NCBI RefSeq assembly: GCF_041260155.1
Contig: NC_091946.1
Location: 21,051,353 to 21,115,352, forward strand
Length of the DNA stretch: 64,000 nt
Direction of reading: 5' to 3'
From: Ptychodera flava
Lineage: Eukaryota; Hemichordata; Enteropneusta; Ptychoderidae
The translations under genes and the position numbers were made by a program. The notes under the pieces were generated by a model. That model was given only the letters and a program-made list of their open reading frames with translations. It did not search any database and was not told the DNA's origin. Shown here in pieces: positions 39,401 to 51,795 of the stretch; position 1 is the first letter of the stretch, and every line of letters starts with the position of its first letter.

Positions 39401-42182
39401 TCTGGTCACCGCACATGTCATTCCTGAATCTGCGCATCACGGCTTTTCGGCGGCGGTTACATACTCATCAGTAGAGCTATCCTTGATGTCCCTGTTTGCA
39501 TGTCCAAAAATGCTAAAAAGAAAACAGAAGTATTATGCAGCCAGTGATAAAAAACAATAACTGTTGCATCAATAGTGCCAAACCAGCATTGTTAGGAATA
39601 AAAAAAAAACAGGAAAAGAAAGAAAAATAAAAGAAAGAGAACCAGAAGCAATTTTTTTGGCTTATCACTGAATTTCATTATGGACCGAGAAAGCTATTTT
39701 TGGACTATATTTACCCATTCTTCATGCTCATATTTTCAACAAAAGCTAAAAGACTCAGTGTGTCAGTTTATTGCAACTGCTACCCAGCAAAGTAGCTTAG
39801 TCTCAACTCAGAACTGGGCATCTGTGTATAGAGTGTCTATTCATATATGGGTTAGATTCCATAGAACATATCATTCAAGCATTCATTCTCTTGCCAGTGT
39901 TTTGGAGAGAGTTTGTTTTTCACAGCAATAATCCTTTCTGTGTCCCTTTTACGCAGGAATTATGATGAGGCTCTTGAATATCACCAGCAGGCATTGGTTC
40001 TTTGTCCACAGAATCCATCCACATATTCAGCCATCGGTTTCATTCACAGTCTAAAGCTGAACTTCGCGCAGGCAGTCGACTACTTCCACAAGGTATGTAC
40101 TGAACATCGCCCTCTATAGTTCATTGGAGGGAGGCTGTTCATACCACAGAATCTCCCTACACATACACAACCATTGGTTTCATATACGGTATTTAGTCCT
40201 GTACTGAAATTTGCACATGCAGGCTATAACCACCATTAGTGTGTATGGTACTGAACATCGCCCTCTATGGTTCATCAGGGAGAATTGCAGATACATGTTT
40301 TCATGAGTATAGCAGGGCAGCTGAAAAGCTATTCAGTAATTGTATATGTCGAATGACTGTAAGGCACCAGCAGATGACATGGTACCGTATATACGGTAAT
40401 AAATATCATGGCAAAGTACATGTTATCATTAGCTTAATTTGAACTTTGGTATTTGTTTGAATACAAATTTATGCTTATTCATTGTACCAGTACAATGTTT
40501 TGATGTTCTGACATTTTGACATATTAATTAGATTAAAAAATATATATTGGTTGCAGGGAACTTCTGCAATGTCAAATGAATTTACAGCAATTTGGTCCTG
40601 TTAAGATTGGAGGTGAAATACAGACTAGATAAGTCTTGTTCAATTTCAACTTTTGAAAAGATGATAGGTTGTCTCTGACAAATGCTGTTGATGATATTGT
40701 ACCGATGCTCTGGCATCACGCTCCTTTATCAAAAATACTTGCAACTTCATCGTCAGTTTCTTTTGTTCTACTGTCTGAAAAGAATGACTGAGAAACATTT
40801 TGGTAACACATCAAATGTTTGCTTTTTACAGGCTCTTGGTGTTAAGAGGGATGATACGATCTCAGTTACGATGTTAGCCGATACTATCGTGCTGTATATC
40901 GATGACATTGAACCATGTGAAGGTAAGGCCTCTGTACCTCAGCAGCAACCCTACACAGCAATGCATTTCATTCACTGGATATGTACATCTGGACTGACGT
41001 GTACTAACCTATAATATTAAAAAAAAATTATCAGTGATAACAGAACATCGTTGTACATTGCAAAGTTTTTGTAAACATCTCAAACCATGAATGTGTTTTG
41101 AATTGTTCTGTATAAAAATGTAGTCTGTGAGAAGTCTAGAAGTATTCAAGAAACAGCACTCTCGTCCATGTGGCCATTTTTTTTTCACAATCACGCTTGA
41201 AAACGTGCATACCTTGAAGATCAGTGAAAACACTCAAACCTTTTGGCAATAGGCCTTGACGGTAACATCTGAGATGAACCTAGCCACAAGCAATCTGTGC
41301 ATCGAGGTCAGAACACAAAGAAGCCTGTTGAAGTTGAACCTTGAGTTTCGGAGTCAAACTTCTAGCAAAACAAGTCAATGCCATATGACCTGATCCTCAC
41401 CTTTCCAAGAAGTGGCACAGTAATCACGTACATAGATAACATTTCTCTCAGAGGGACAATTATCTTTTTGTAAAATATCTTTGTTTTTTTGTCAGGAACA
41501 GTACCTAGGTAATTTTACCAGGGTTCCCCATAGTACACATATATTAATGCACACATATTTGGGAACATTAGCAACAGTCCTTTGGTTCTAAGACAGTGTA
41601 CCTGTATTCATGAATCTCAGCAAAATATTGAACTATGCCCCAAAATCTCAATAACACTGAGATATTTTGCTCCAATGAAATGCCTATACAACAGACGATG
41701 CTGTCCATTTACCAGTTTTCAGAAATAATAAAAATACAAGCACAACATAAAAAATTTTATGACCAGGTTGTCAACTTCTACTTATTTGTACGTTTTGATT
41801 GAAGAGACCCCTCTACCCATTGGTGTCACGGTATTCTTGAACCTTCTGATCACCAGACTGTGGTACATCCCCATTGTTTTCAATACGATTGAAGGACCTA
41901 CATACAGGGACATAGGAGTGAATGTAGTATATTAGCTCTCACCAGCTTCCTATTGAGCCAGCTGTTTATACTTCCCTTCCTTTTGAAAGAGGTGTACATC
42001 AGCACTTGAGCTCTATTTAACAATTTACGTTGTTCATTATCTTACCAGGCGGTGATATTGCAGAGATGGAGGCAACTTTTGATATTACAAAAGCGACGAC
42101 GACAACATCAAAAGATGAAAGCCGAGACGACATCACTTCAGGCCCGGACAGTACGATAGAAGAGGTTGAAATGGAAGACTGA
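27443..42182 (+). CDS. CDC16: CDC16 / APC6 (anaphase-promoting complex TPR subunit)
   Basis: Sixteen coding exons, all with GT/AG borders and matching phases: 27443-27535, 30262-30316, 31433-31530, 32030-32068, 32587-32718, 33103-33262, 34295-34389, 34900-35033, 35867-35946, 36512-36632, 37188-37313, 37978-38130, 39074-39199, 39957-40092, 40832-40922, 42049-42182. They sum to 1773 nt, 590 codons, against 620 in human. Diagnostic stretches: YETALFWADKAASLSHG, VYWIAQCLYLTGQYHRAVHA, CLLRGKVYEAMNNRALA, VDVYCCEAFDLL, NLAERHYYNCDFRTCYKITS, HKLVDMYPNQAVAW, CHLPMLYIGLEYGLTNNP, ALSIAPEDPF, WEPLLNNLGHVCRKM, QNPSTYSAIGFIHSL. The chain is almost entirely TPR repeats; in the family CDC16 dimerises in the APC/C TPR lobe and holds CDC26. 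The C terminus after exon 15 is a short acidic Ser/Thr-rich tail. The start context is AAAATGGCGG. Introns hold several transposon remnants, but the frame is intact. Confidence 0.97.
27872..27902. repeat. Perfect 15-bp hairpin with one-base centre
   Basis: CACGGTCCCTCCACA, a single G, then its exact reverse complement. GC-rich in an AT-rich setting, 70 bp upstream of the hAT-like element and inside CDC16 intron 1. Confidence 0.9.
27962..28569. mobile_element. Non-autonomous DNA transposon with 8-bp target duplication (hAT-like), CDC16 intron 1
   Basis: Exact direct repeats TTACATAC lie at 27962-27969 and 28562-28569. Between them, inverted ends begin CCAGACACTTCGCACCAAAA (left, 27975) and are mirrored by the right end (TTTTGGTGCGAAGTGTCTGG). 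Each arm is a run of about 15-bp subrepeats of the form CTTCGCACCAAAACC, about 105 bp at the left and 150 bp at the right. The centre is unrelated and non-coding. An 8-bp duplication is typical of hAT elements. The class is inference, the boundaries are seen. Confidence 0.8.
31088..31232. mobile_element. Fold-back repeat, CDC16 intron 2
   Basis: Arms of about 65-70 bp (31088-31153 and 31160-31232) pair imperfectly. The left contains GAGAAATGAAAGGCATACTCGACC and CTTCAATCTTCGAACAATC; the right carries the complements. No TTAA or other clear target duplication. It ends 200 bp before exon 3. Confidence 0.7.
32229..32350 (+). repeat. Internal fragment of MITE family A
   Basis: Matches the interior of the 8820-9187 element: TTTGAATTCTAGTC, CGTCAACAATAACAA, AAATGTACAGGCTGAGTTG, TGGAGAG. 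The terminal repeats are absent. It lies in a CDC16 intron. Confidence 0.65.
32464..32560 (-). repeat. Dispersed repeat, family D
   Basis: The minus-strand sequence shares CCCTTTCACCACCATGGTTTGG, CCAAACCCATT, GTGGATCTGTTTACA and GAATTAGGGGTGAACAG with 43840-43960 (+). Weaker relatives are at 10381-10470 and 45115-45200. Class unknown. Confidence 0.6.
40144..40276 (+). pseudogene. Relic tandem duplicate of the 3' part of CDC16 exon 14
   Basis: The segment copies 40007-40135, covering the second half of exon 14, its donor and 30 nt of intron. Matching landmarks in order: CCACAGAATC, CACAACCATTGGTTTCAT (exon: CAGCCATCGGTTTCAT), CTGAAATTTGCACATGCAGGC (exon: CTGAACTTCGCGCAGGCAG) and TACTGAACATCGCCCTCTAT, the last nearly identical. 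The copy has an in-frame stop and small indels, so it is not a usable exon. Confidence 0.75.
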
Positions 42183-42251
42183 CAGTGTGTCTCAAACAAT
42201 GCCAAATGACATTCATAGAGATAGATAGACAGATACACAGACAGAAAGACA

Positions 42252-42289
<38 letters not shown>

Positions 42290-42996
42290 GCTCAATGACA
42301 TTAAGCGTTTACTCTTGGATGAAAGCTAGGTCTAAATGGCTTAATGCAGGTGGTCAACGGGAATAACTGTCTGAAACTTGAACTCTAGCTCAATCTATTG
42401 TAAGGAGCCATCAATATTCCAGTTGCAATTCCAAGTCGTTCATGTTAAAGAGTTGTACACATGTGATAACAAGATCACCAACGTTATAATTTGACTTGTG
42501 GTTTTCAGACTTACAGAGCTTATTTTGAACCCTGTTTTACATGCATGTACCGGCATATGCATTCTTAAATATATATTATATTTAGATGCATCAGTCAGAA
42601 ATACTGAGCCATGTGAAGATAGACTCAAACATACATTGTCTTGCACATATCGTTACATACATTACATGACACAAATAGGTCACCACACACACACACACAC
42701 ACATTTATGTACTTTACCAACAACCTGCTGGATGAATTCCAAGTTGTCAACAGTTGATCTAAGTAAGCCGTCTGCATTGGTGAAACTATTGTTCCCATAT
42801 AGTCATCTACAAGCGTGGCTGGCAGTCTCTAATGCCTTTCTGTTGACGAAATCAAAATGTAGAGTGGATGAAATGGAAGATCCCATCGCGCCAACTTGAG
42901 GTCATAGGTCACCAAACAACTCATCCAGCAGCAGATAAGAACAACTGAAATTGTGATTTAAGTGAAAAGGAATATTGTGTAGTTTAGGATGGAAAT
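42183..42996 (+). other. CDC16: Probable CDC16 3' UTR region
   Basis: Non-coding sequence after the CDC16 stop. It contains an (AC)n microsatellite at about 42252-42286 and a second short one at 42684-42702. No AATAAA was located before the inverted-repeat unit that starts at 42997. AATAAA motifs at about 43545 and 44327 lie inside that unit, so the true transcript end is uncertain. Confidence 0.45.
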
Positions 42997-44407
42997 TTAC
43001 AGTTATGCTCAACGGAAAGTAGACGATGAGATTAAATGATACCTTACTCAATTACTAATTTACATCAGACACTTTATTTCTAAACTATGCTAGTACCTCA
43101 CAATATTGCTTGCGAGCGGCAACTTCTCAAAGACAAGAATAACAAATACCAGACCTAAATGATTCCTTAACATAACAGTCGCTTGCCTGCTTCTCTGCCG
43201 ACATGAGTGCCCTATCTCTTTCCACTGGTTTATTGCCGTAATCTTATACCACGATACTAATTACACAGCGACAAAAAGACAACTGTAAGTTGGCTGAAGC
43301 ATGAAGTAACATATGTGCCTCTCAAAGAGATATATAAAAGGCAAATAATGAAACATCTTCATCATTCATGAATCAAACGTTTTGTCTGAAAAACTCTTGC
43401 AAAGATATCTTGAGACAGACAATATAATTATATGGTTCTCTGGTTTGGCGAGTAAATCTTGTAGAGGATTATACAAATCTGTAATTGACCCTCATCAATT
43501 TTGAGCCATTGAATAACAGATAGACAAAGTCTCATTTGATTGGATAAATAAACACAAAACGTTAAACATCCCAATCAAATGTACTTGGAAGAGTATGCAT
43601 GAGAATAGTTGCACCACTGTTTGACTGCTAGAAGAGATACACAGAACAGTGGACACATAGACAGTATTTCACATTAATCAAAAGTAGCTTAGGAAATTGT
43701 AAAGTTGGCGATATGGTACATAGCTAGAGACCCCCATGCGTGATAACATTGCCAAATTAAGTCAGTTTTATCCAAATGTTTTTGTCCACACTTATCTTCA
43801 CTCTAGCACAAATTACAGAGTGGCAGTTGATTGTAACATTTTCACCACCATGGTTTGGCAAAATACCCATTGTTATCAATCGTAAGTGTGGACCTGTTTT
43901 ACAAAGAATTAGGGGGGTTAGGTCGAGGCATTTTCATACAAAGAATTAGGGGTGATCTGTTTTAAGGCATTTTAGTGTCAAAAAAAATGAAAATTGGCAA
44001 AGCAGAAGTCATGATTTTAAAGATTGAAAAATCCAATCTACTTGACACTTACTGAGCAGTGTCTCAACAATGTCGGCCGGTCTACCCCGGCGATGACGTT
44101 CATTTCAGCAAGAACTACAGTTGTCTTTTTGTCGCTGTGTAATTAGTATCGTGGTATAAGATTACGGCAATAAACCAGTGGAAAGAGATAAGGCACTCAT
44201 GTCGGCAGAGAAGCAGGCAAGCGACTGTTATGTTAAGGAATCATTTAGGTCTGGTATTTGTTATTCTTGTCTTTGAGAACTTGCCGCTCGCAAGCAATAT
44301 TGTGAGGTACTAGTGTAGTTTTAGAAATAAAGTGTCTGATGTAAATTAGTAATTGAGTAAGGTATCATTTAATCTCATCGTCTACTTTCCGTTGAGCATA
44401 ACTGTAA
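42997..44407. mobile_element. 1.4-kb unit with about 290-bp inverted arms
   Basis: The left arm 42997-43287 and right arm 44116-44407 are reverse complements with very few differences (for example the first bases TTACAGTTATGCTCAACGG and their complement at the right end). The 828-bp centre is non-coding and includes a family D repeat at 43840-43960. No target duplication is evident at the outer ends. It may be a non-autonomous transposon with long inverted repeats or a local inverted duplication; high arm identity implies a recent origin or gene conversion. Confidence 0.85.
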
Positions 44408-45332
44408 CCATTTTTTTTACAATCTTTGCCAAGTTGTTGACAATGCTGCCAAAGCTAATGTTGTCTACATTTGACATTCTCAATCGGTCATACAAGCCTA
44501 CCACTGAGCACAAATCAGATCCATCTGCCCATGGCTTAGAAGGATGATCACTGTTGACGATACTGCATCTTAGATGCCAGATTCTATTTATTTACAAACA
44601 AACAAGACATAAACATAACACTTACACATGTTTGGCAGCCGATCAAAGTCTGATCATGCGATTCCCGTTGTTTCGATCATCACAAATTGTATCAACATCT
44701 CAGCCTGTCTACCACACTCCCAGGAATGGAGAGTCCATCACAGTTATCTGTGCACAAGTGTTCCATTTTGAAACAGCAGAGAGGGGTCTCTTTCATTTGA
44801 ATGCAAACGTCCTCAGTAAAGTACCACTTTCATTATTGTCGGAAGGCACTTCAAGTAGAGAATCAGCTGAACTTGAGTGTTGGATATTTTTAGTGACAGC
44901 CATGGCCAAAACATACAATTCTACACATGAATTTGACCCTATATTAACAAGCATCTGCAGACACACATTGCAGTGTTATTTACCGTATACTGTGTGGTGC
45001 TCTTCTTTTTTTGTAAAAAAAAAACAAAGTTGTATCAATTTCTTTTCTTCAGACTCTGAAGAATGTGTACTTTTTCCTTCAAAAAGATAGATTAGAAACC
45101 TTAGAATAGATTAGATCCCTTTCACCCCCATCTCTGTATACATAGGTCTGCCCAACCCTATTGAAGACAATGGGAGTGAACCAAACTCTAGCATTCGAAA
45201 GGGTAGATATTTTCCCCAATGCATAAGTGGTCCATTTTCGTTGATAATTTTAATGTGATATTTTAATTGTAACTTTAAAAATGTTTGCAGGATTTTTGCT
45301 CCACTCTAACTATGGTTAGGTTAGAGTTAAGG

Positions 45333-45690
45333 TAGAATGCACCTCGGGGACAGATATCCTGTCTCTCAAACTCTTACAATTCTCTTCTGATATACCACTT
45401 GTGGGGGTTCATTTTAAAGCTCTTGGTGTAAGAAAAATTTTCACTGGCTTAGTTTTCCGAAATTCGAAAATTTACCTTCTTCTCCATAGAGTTAACACAG
45501 GGATGGCGGCCATTTTGAATTTCAAATATCGGTAAATCTTGGATTATTTGTTTCTCTAGTACCAATATTTGCACAGTGACCCCCGATTTTTATTCTTTAT
45601 TTTGAAAGAGCATGGTTGAAAGATTCCTTAAGGAAAGTTTGAGCAAAAGTTTAAGTCTTTCACTTTTTAGGTACATACTACCTTATGATG
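45333..45690 (+). repeat. Dispersed repeat, family C (copy 2)
   Basis: Same orientation and length as the copy at 20337-20700; shares CACCTCGGGGACAG, ACACAGGGATGGCGGCCATT, TTTGTTTCTCTAGTACC and GTTTGAGCAAAAG. Substitutions and small indels throughout indicate an old family. Confidence 0.7.
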
Positions 45691-46505
45691 ATTTTTGATG
45701 TCTTGAAAAGTATCGATTGGGTCAATCCATTTTACTTTGGGTAAAAGACAGACACTGCCCCTCCTGTTCTCTCTCAGGCTCATTAAGGATGTAGATATTG
45801 CCTGAACAGTGTATGTGTGACCTTGAATGCATACAGAGGCTTTTTTATAGTCTTTATGTAAGAATGATATATGTAGTGAAAGAGCATTAATAAACTATGT
45901 GTAAACATTACCAACTGTGTTGAATGAATAACTAAACTCATTAAATGTGCATTAACATGCTCAGTTTGCGTTTTCCATACAGACAGTGTGTAATTCCTGC
46001 AGAATTTTGCCCGTTTAATGCAATCATAAACAGTATACCTAGTTATGATATACAGTCATGATATACCTAGAACATAGACCCAGTAAAGAGAAGGAATGTT
46101 GAATCTGCCTGACATAGATATGAACAATTTCTACCACATTTCCTTTAGGAGCAATCAGCAGGTAGCTGAGTGACCCAGTGACATCCAGCTCACTGAGCAC
46201 GTACGACAAATTTTATTAATCCACTTATCTTAATATTTCACCACATTTATTATTTCCAATATGAGGCTAGGCCACTCAGCCTTATTGTAGCTCAGATGTA
46301 AAAAGTAAGCCATGTTGTGTGGCTGGCAGACGTCAAGATCAGCCATTTTATCACATCTGACAAATCTCTTTTCAGTGGTTCTCATAACCCAAGATTGCAA
46401 AATCAGATACCGGTATTCCCATAGCAGCTCAAAATCACAAGATTTCACCACGATTTTGAGAGATTGAAGAAATGTTTTTGCCTCAGTGACTCAGATATGT
46501 GACTA

Positions 46506-46826
46506 TTAAAGGGCCAGTGGCTTTAAATTTTATGTTTCCACAGTTTTTATGGTGTAAACTACTGTTTGTTCTATTCCTTACGACATGTTGAGACACAGTA
46601 ATCAGCTTGTCAACTCAGCCTGTACATGTGTATACTCCATTTTTGTTTTGACAAGTGAATTCTGATCCAGACTAGAATATGTAGTCAATAACAGTGCATT
46701 TTACATGTATAGATGCCGTGGTATATACAAGCTGTGTTAACTATATCGTTGGTGAACTAGAACCTGCAAACATACAAAACAAAAATGGTGAGCAGATGAT
46801 AAAAAGTTACAGCTGCTGTCCGTTTG
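46506..46826. mobile_element. MITE family A copy
   Basis: Begins at TTAA (46506) with AAAGGGCCAGTGGCTTTAAA and ends TTACAGCTGCTGTCCGTTT. The right TTAA has decayed. The interior resembles the 8820 and 60446 copies. Confidence 0.65.
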
Positions 46827-48407
46827 GGTTGGACCATTTGATATAGGGGGTTCCTGGAAATTTCCGAAAAAAAAGATTTCTTGCAAATGTCATTTAAAAA
46901 AAGCACCCAAAGAAGGCTTGACAAAGAAACGATGGGAGAGAGGAAAAAATATAATGTACAAGCGATCAGGTAGAATATAAAATAATGCTACCCCATCAAT
47001 CTTCCAGACCCCCATGATATCAAATGGTCCACCCTTACATACAAAGTATGTCTTTTCATTTATATTGAGGTAGAGTCAATCTCTATATAAAATAAAAGAT
47101 TGAATGCCTGCGTCTCAATGGATTCATTTTCCTTTGCAAATCAAATTTTCAGTGACTGTAGCTGTTTAATCTCATTTTGTTTATGTGGATATCCATGCAA
47201 TAGAACCCGTTCAGTCATTTCCTCATTAATTTATCGCTCAGCTTTTTTTTCATTACTTAATTTTTACCAGTAGTGGTACAATACATGTCAGGTTATATTT
47301 TTCATGATTCTGCAGTAGTGAAAGATACAAAGTTGATATTCGCTTCAACAGTCTTGGGTAGCAGCATTAATTAGATGGAGGAATGGACGCCAGAGACAAA
47401 CACATGTTTTAGCCTGTTATACAATGTATTTTCACGTGCACCTTGATTAATTTCAATTTGACTCCCAACAGTGGTTGGCTTCACAATATGTTGTGTATTA
47501 ATCTGCTTAAGAGCTGTGAGGGGCTGGCCAGACATTATGGAAGGGGGGTGCACGAAAAATAGTTAGCCTGCAAAAGTGCAGGAAAAATAGCGACTGTACC
47601 CTTGCATGTCACACAGTCCATATCAATAATGTCTTAACTGACACATGATTTCCGATCTGACTTTTGACCTTTCAAGAATATTTTTCAACTTTTACATATA
47701 GCCACTTGTATGCATGGTTTCAATTAATATAATGAACAAGAAATCACATCTCAGTATAAATCTATTGAACATCTTGAAGTACATTTGCATATTCTAATTC
47801 AAAGGGAAAATAGCTGTAATGCTTACATTCATTTAAAGTTTGGCTTGCAGTTGTGAAAGTGCTATTATTTTTGGCCAAGAAACTCATTACAGCCTAAAAG
47901 TCAATTTTTAACAATAATCACATAAGGCATAGATATATAATAATATAATAATAATTTACCCCATAGACTGCCATATAGAGTAAATTGATATTTTATAGTT
48001 GGATTCCAATATCATATTTGTTGTTCATGTCTGCACTTACAGTCACTGTATTCCCGTCAAATACATTTATATCAGTAGTCAAATATCTATAAATGCACAG
48101 ATATAGCTATTTTCATATCAGAAACAACATTGTTCATAGATTGTCCCATAGACTACCATGTACAGTGAATCAACATTTTCGTTGAAATTCCAAAATCAAA
48201 TCACTCGTACACACACGCATTTCTTAACAAATTTTCTAATAAAATACACTTTATCAGTTGCCAAACATCTATAAATGCTAAAATATTGCTAGTTTTGCAT
48301 TGGAAAAAAAATTGTTCATAGTTTCTCATAGACTGCCATGTACAGTGAATCAACACTTTCAGTGAAATTCCAAAATGAAGTTTCTTTTTGTGCGTGCATG
48401 TGAATTC

Positions 48408-48408
<1 letters not shown>

Positions 48409-48481
<73 letters not shown>

Positions 48482-48485
48482 ATAT
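48409..48485. repeat. (AT)n microsatellite
   Basis: Nearly pure AT dinucleotide run followed by a short (AC)n. Long Tyr-Ile frames across it are artefacts. Confidence 0.95.
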
Positions 48486-50707
48486 ACACACACACACATC
48501 AAACACTCTTCGCTCAAGACTAGAATTATATGTTACAGTAAATACAGGAAAGCTGTCATTTTACCATATCGGCCATATTTTGCCTTCTCAGGGTATAGGT
48601 GTGCAAAAAATGATGACTCTCCCCTCAATGCATGTGCAAATTTTCATGACCTTTCAACAAAATGGTTGCACGAAAAAATGGCGATCCATCTGAGAAAAAA
48701 CACTGACCCTCCCCCTGTAATTTTGTCCAGTCCCTTAGATTAATTTTTGGACGCGCAGTAGTCTCACGTAAGTTTGCTATCGGTTGACTGAACACCGTGC
48801 AGTTTATGCGACGTACCGCCATATGACTTCGTTTGTGTTCGTCTTACTGATGAAAGGGGATAATGTTTAGTAAAAAAGCATACGAATTTAGTGGTGTAGC
48901 TTGTGTTCCACCGGGGCTACTCGTGACCGAAAACGTATGTGGCATCGCTCGTACTTCGCGTTGCTTAGTAGCGAACCACCGTGTCGCTTGGCAACGGGAT
49001 GAATAAAAACCCCGAAGAGACGTAGACGCGACTCCCACTGGCGTCGCTTAGAAACGCGAAACGGGTCACATATGAGTAGGCAATGCTCGGTGGAAAGCTG
49101 CTTGAGATTTTTTGCCAAATTTGTATTTCAAAGTCAAAGCCGACGTCCCGATTACATTCGTCGAATGCATTCGGCCTTCATCTGCGGCCTCAAGCAAAGC
49201 ATACCTGCAGTTTTAATAATTCAACACGTGCCTAATCCAAGTTTTATTTGAACGGCAACCGTAATGACGTCAAGAGACTATTTCTCCCCCGCGGCAATGG
49301 AGAGCGATAGGCCAGGAATCAGGCTTATGATCGATCTGATGTAAATTATACTGTATCTGACACAGTCGATCCCTCCACACGACGTGGTAGATGTGACGAA
49401 AAGTTTCCAATTCTGGTAGTCACTGCCTCTCCAGTTCCGCTGCTGTCTTGAACATCTGGGTTTGATCACTAAAACTATTCACACTCACATGTTTTATTTT
49501 CCTCCTGTCGAATATAACGTTACTCGGCCGCTATAACCTTTTGCATATTATCCATATTTGGCAAAAGGAGGCGTTTCAGTAAATTTTTTTCGTAGAACAC
49601 CGGCAGCTCTCTCATAACCAGTGCTGGCTTGGAAATTGTTATTGCGTGACCACCTGAGTAGGAGATCAGTGATTGGCCACCATAGATACATGCATAGGTA
49701 ACAGGATCCAAATTCAGACTGTCCTACAATTTGAGAATGTTAAATTTAAGGTGTGGCGCCCAGAATTCAATCAGGAAACAGATCAAGATACACATATGAT
49801 ACACAGAGGAAGACTCATGACAGACTTCAAAACATGTGATTGAAAAGAAAAACTGCCGGATTTTTGTTTGTTTGTTTATTAAAAACGCGTAAAGGACCTG
49901 GTTTAATTGTCGTACATGTTACCTTGATGTTTGTGTGTACTTGAGAGCGAGCGTTCGTGCGCCGCGGCCTACGTATGCTGGAGATTTCGAATAATTGTTA
50001 TTTTCAGATTACTGTCGGCACCTAGTAATTATCCGCTGTGTGCATATTTTAACAATATAGAAAAGAATTATTACCTCAGCTTTATGTTACCACCATTTTC
50101 TGTAAGATTATCAACTCTTTACGTGAAAATTTCTTGACTTTCAACATCAAAAGTCTGTTTCTACTACGACAATAGTGTGAACGCACTGTCCTTTAGTGTC
50201 CTACCTAACGAAAAGCAGAGTCAGAGAATCGGAAACGTACAGAGATACTTCTTCCTAGGGCGATTACATAACAGCCGCGGCAACCGTTGTCATGAAGCGA
50301 AAACCTACAATTACCGGAAAATTAATCATCGAACACACGGAACAGTTATTTCCACAGAGGGCAGAGTCTCTTTTTTAAATTTTGATTTCAATTCAAAGAA
50401 ACTACAGCACCCTATTATTCCAGAAAATGGTTTGTGTCTTTCATCGCTTTGAGACAGTTTGATATTTCTTCGTTTGTTCTTCTTCTTCTTGTATCTGTGT
50501 GTGTGGTTCAACAAAATCCTCATCATAGTGAATCTAAACTAAAATTAATAGATTCTATGTGCGTCACTTCATTTCCTATAGTCCAGACTCCTAAATGCTA
50601 AAAGGGGGAAAAAGAGTATTTTACAGTGAGTGAAAAATATCATATTGTTGCAGTACCCTCGTGCCGAAGTTGGGGGGGGGGGGCGTATGACGCATTTCAA
50701 ATGGAAT

Positions 50708-50833
<126 letters not shown>

Positions 50834-51461
50834 GTGTTGTGTGTTAAAAGATGGAAGATAAAAAACGTATACGATGTAGAATTTTACACAGTCATAAATT
50901 AATATGACCATGGCAGGTACCTTGGTGCACAGAGAGTAGATAGGGGGCGGGGGGGGGGGGGGGAAGCGATTCTCAGGCATCAGATATTCTTCTGTTACCA
51001 CTGTATCATTTCGCTGATAAAGTTATCAGTTACCAGTTATCTTTGCCGTCTCGTTATCCAGCTTTGACATATCGCTTACCTTTACATGATTATCTTCTCA
51101 TGCATTTATGATCGTGTTTTTGGTAATTTGATACAACGAAACAATTGTTCATCAAAATAATGGACTCCCGAGGAAGAGACGCGTTGAATAGGTACATCCC
51201 ATCGCTATCACTGTGTAATGGAAAGTGGACAGGATATTTTGGTGCAGATCAATTTATAACTGTAGGATATGAAACCCAACACCGTCGTCTTTGTGTCAAT
51301 TTTAACCACAGTCGCCCGTTTTCTAAAATTCCGCTCTATGCCAACGTGTCCCATGTGTGTATGTAGGCCCGAGAAGAACATGTTCCTCTCAGGTTCTTCC
51401 CAGGCGATATACACACTTCTACGCCATGGGGTGTGTAGACGCAGGGCGAGATTTAGAAAAC

Positions 51462-51717
51462 AGGCGACTGTGTTTGAACCACAGGGGGACCAGGGAAAAA
51501 CAAACAAACAAGCATACGAATAAACAAACAAACGAATAAATAACCCCCAAAACAAAAAGTAAACAAACACAAACAAACAAACAAACAAACAAGTGAATAA
51601 ACATACAATGAATAAACAGACAAACAAACAGAAACAGTAAAGCAAACATACGATATCATAGAATGTTGAATAAATATCAACAAACAAATAAATAATCAAA
51701 CGAATGTATACACACAC

Positions 51718-51795
<78 letters not shown>

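Larger units (their letters stand above)
44408..48400. other. Non-coding stretch downstream of CDC16
   Basis: No supported gene. A 178-codon open frame at 44554-45090 has no recognisable domain. The stretch includes a family D-like fragment near 45115-45200, family C copy 2 at 45333-45690, and MITE family A at 46506-46826. The rest is AT-rich with no structure I can identify. Confidence 0.55.

Noticed and set aside
44554..45090. 178-codon open frame downstream of CDC16
   Set aside because: No domain, no splice context and average composition; likely chance.
48201..48743. Tyr-Ile-rich frames over 48.2-48.7 kb (also 50.6-51.0 and 51.2-52.0 kb)
   Set aside because: Translations of (AT)n and (AC)n microsatellites and AAAC-rich sequence, with no domain.
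49523..49739. Minus-strand frame with SYSGGHAITIS, reminiscent of an IPT/TIG domain exon
   Set aside because: Resemblance rests on a few residues; the donor side (GTTATA) is weak and no neighbouring exon of such a gene was found.
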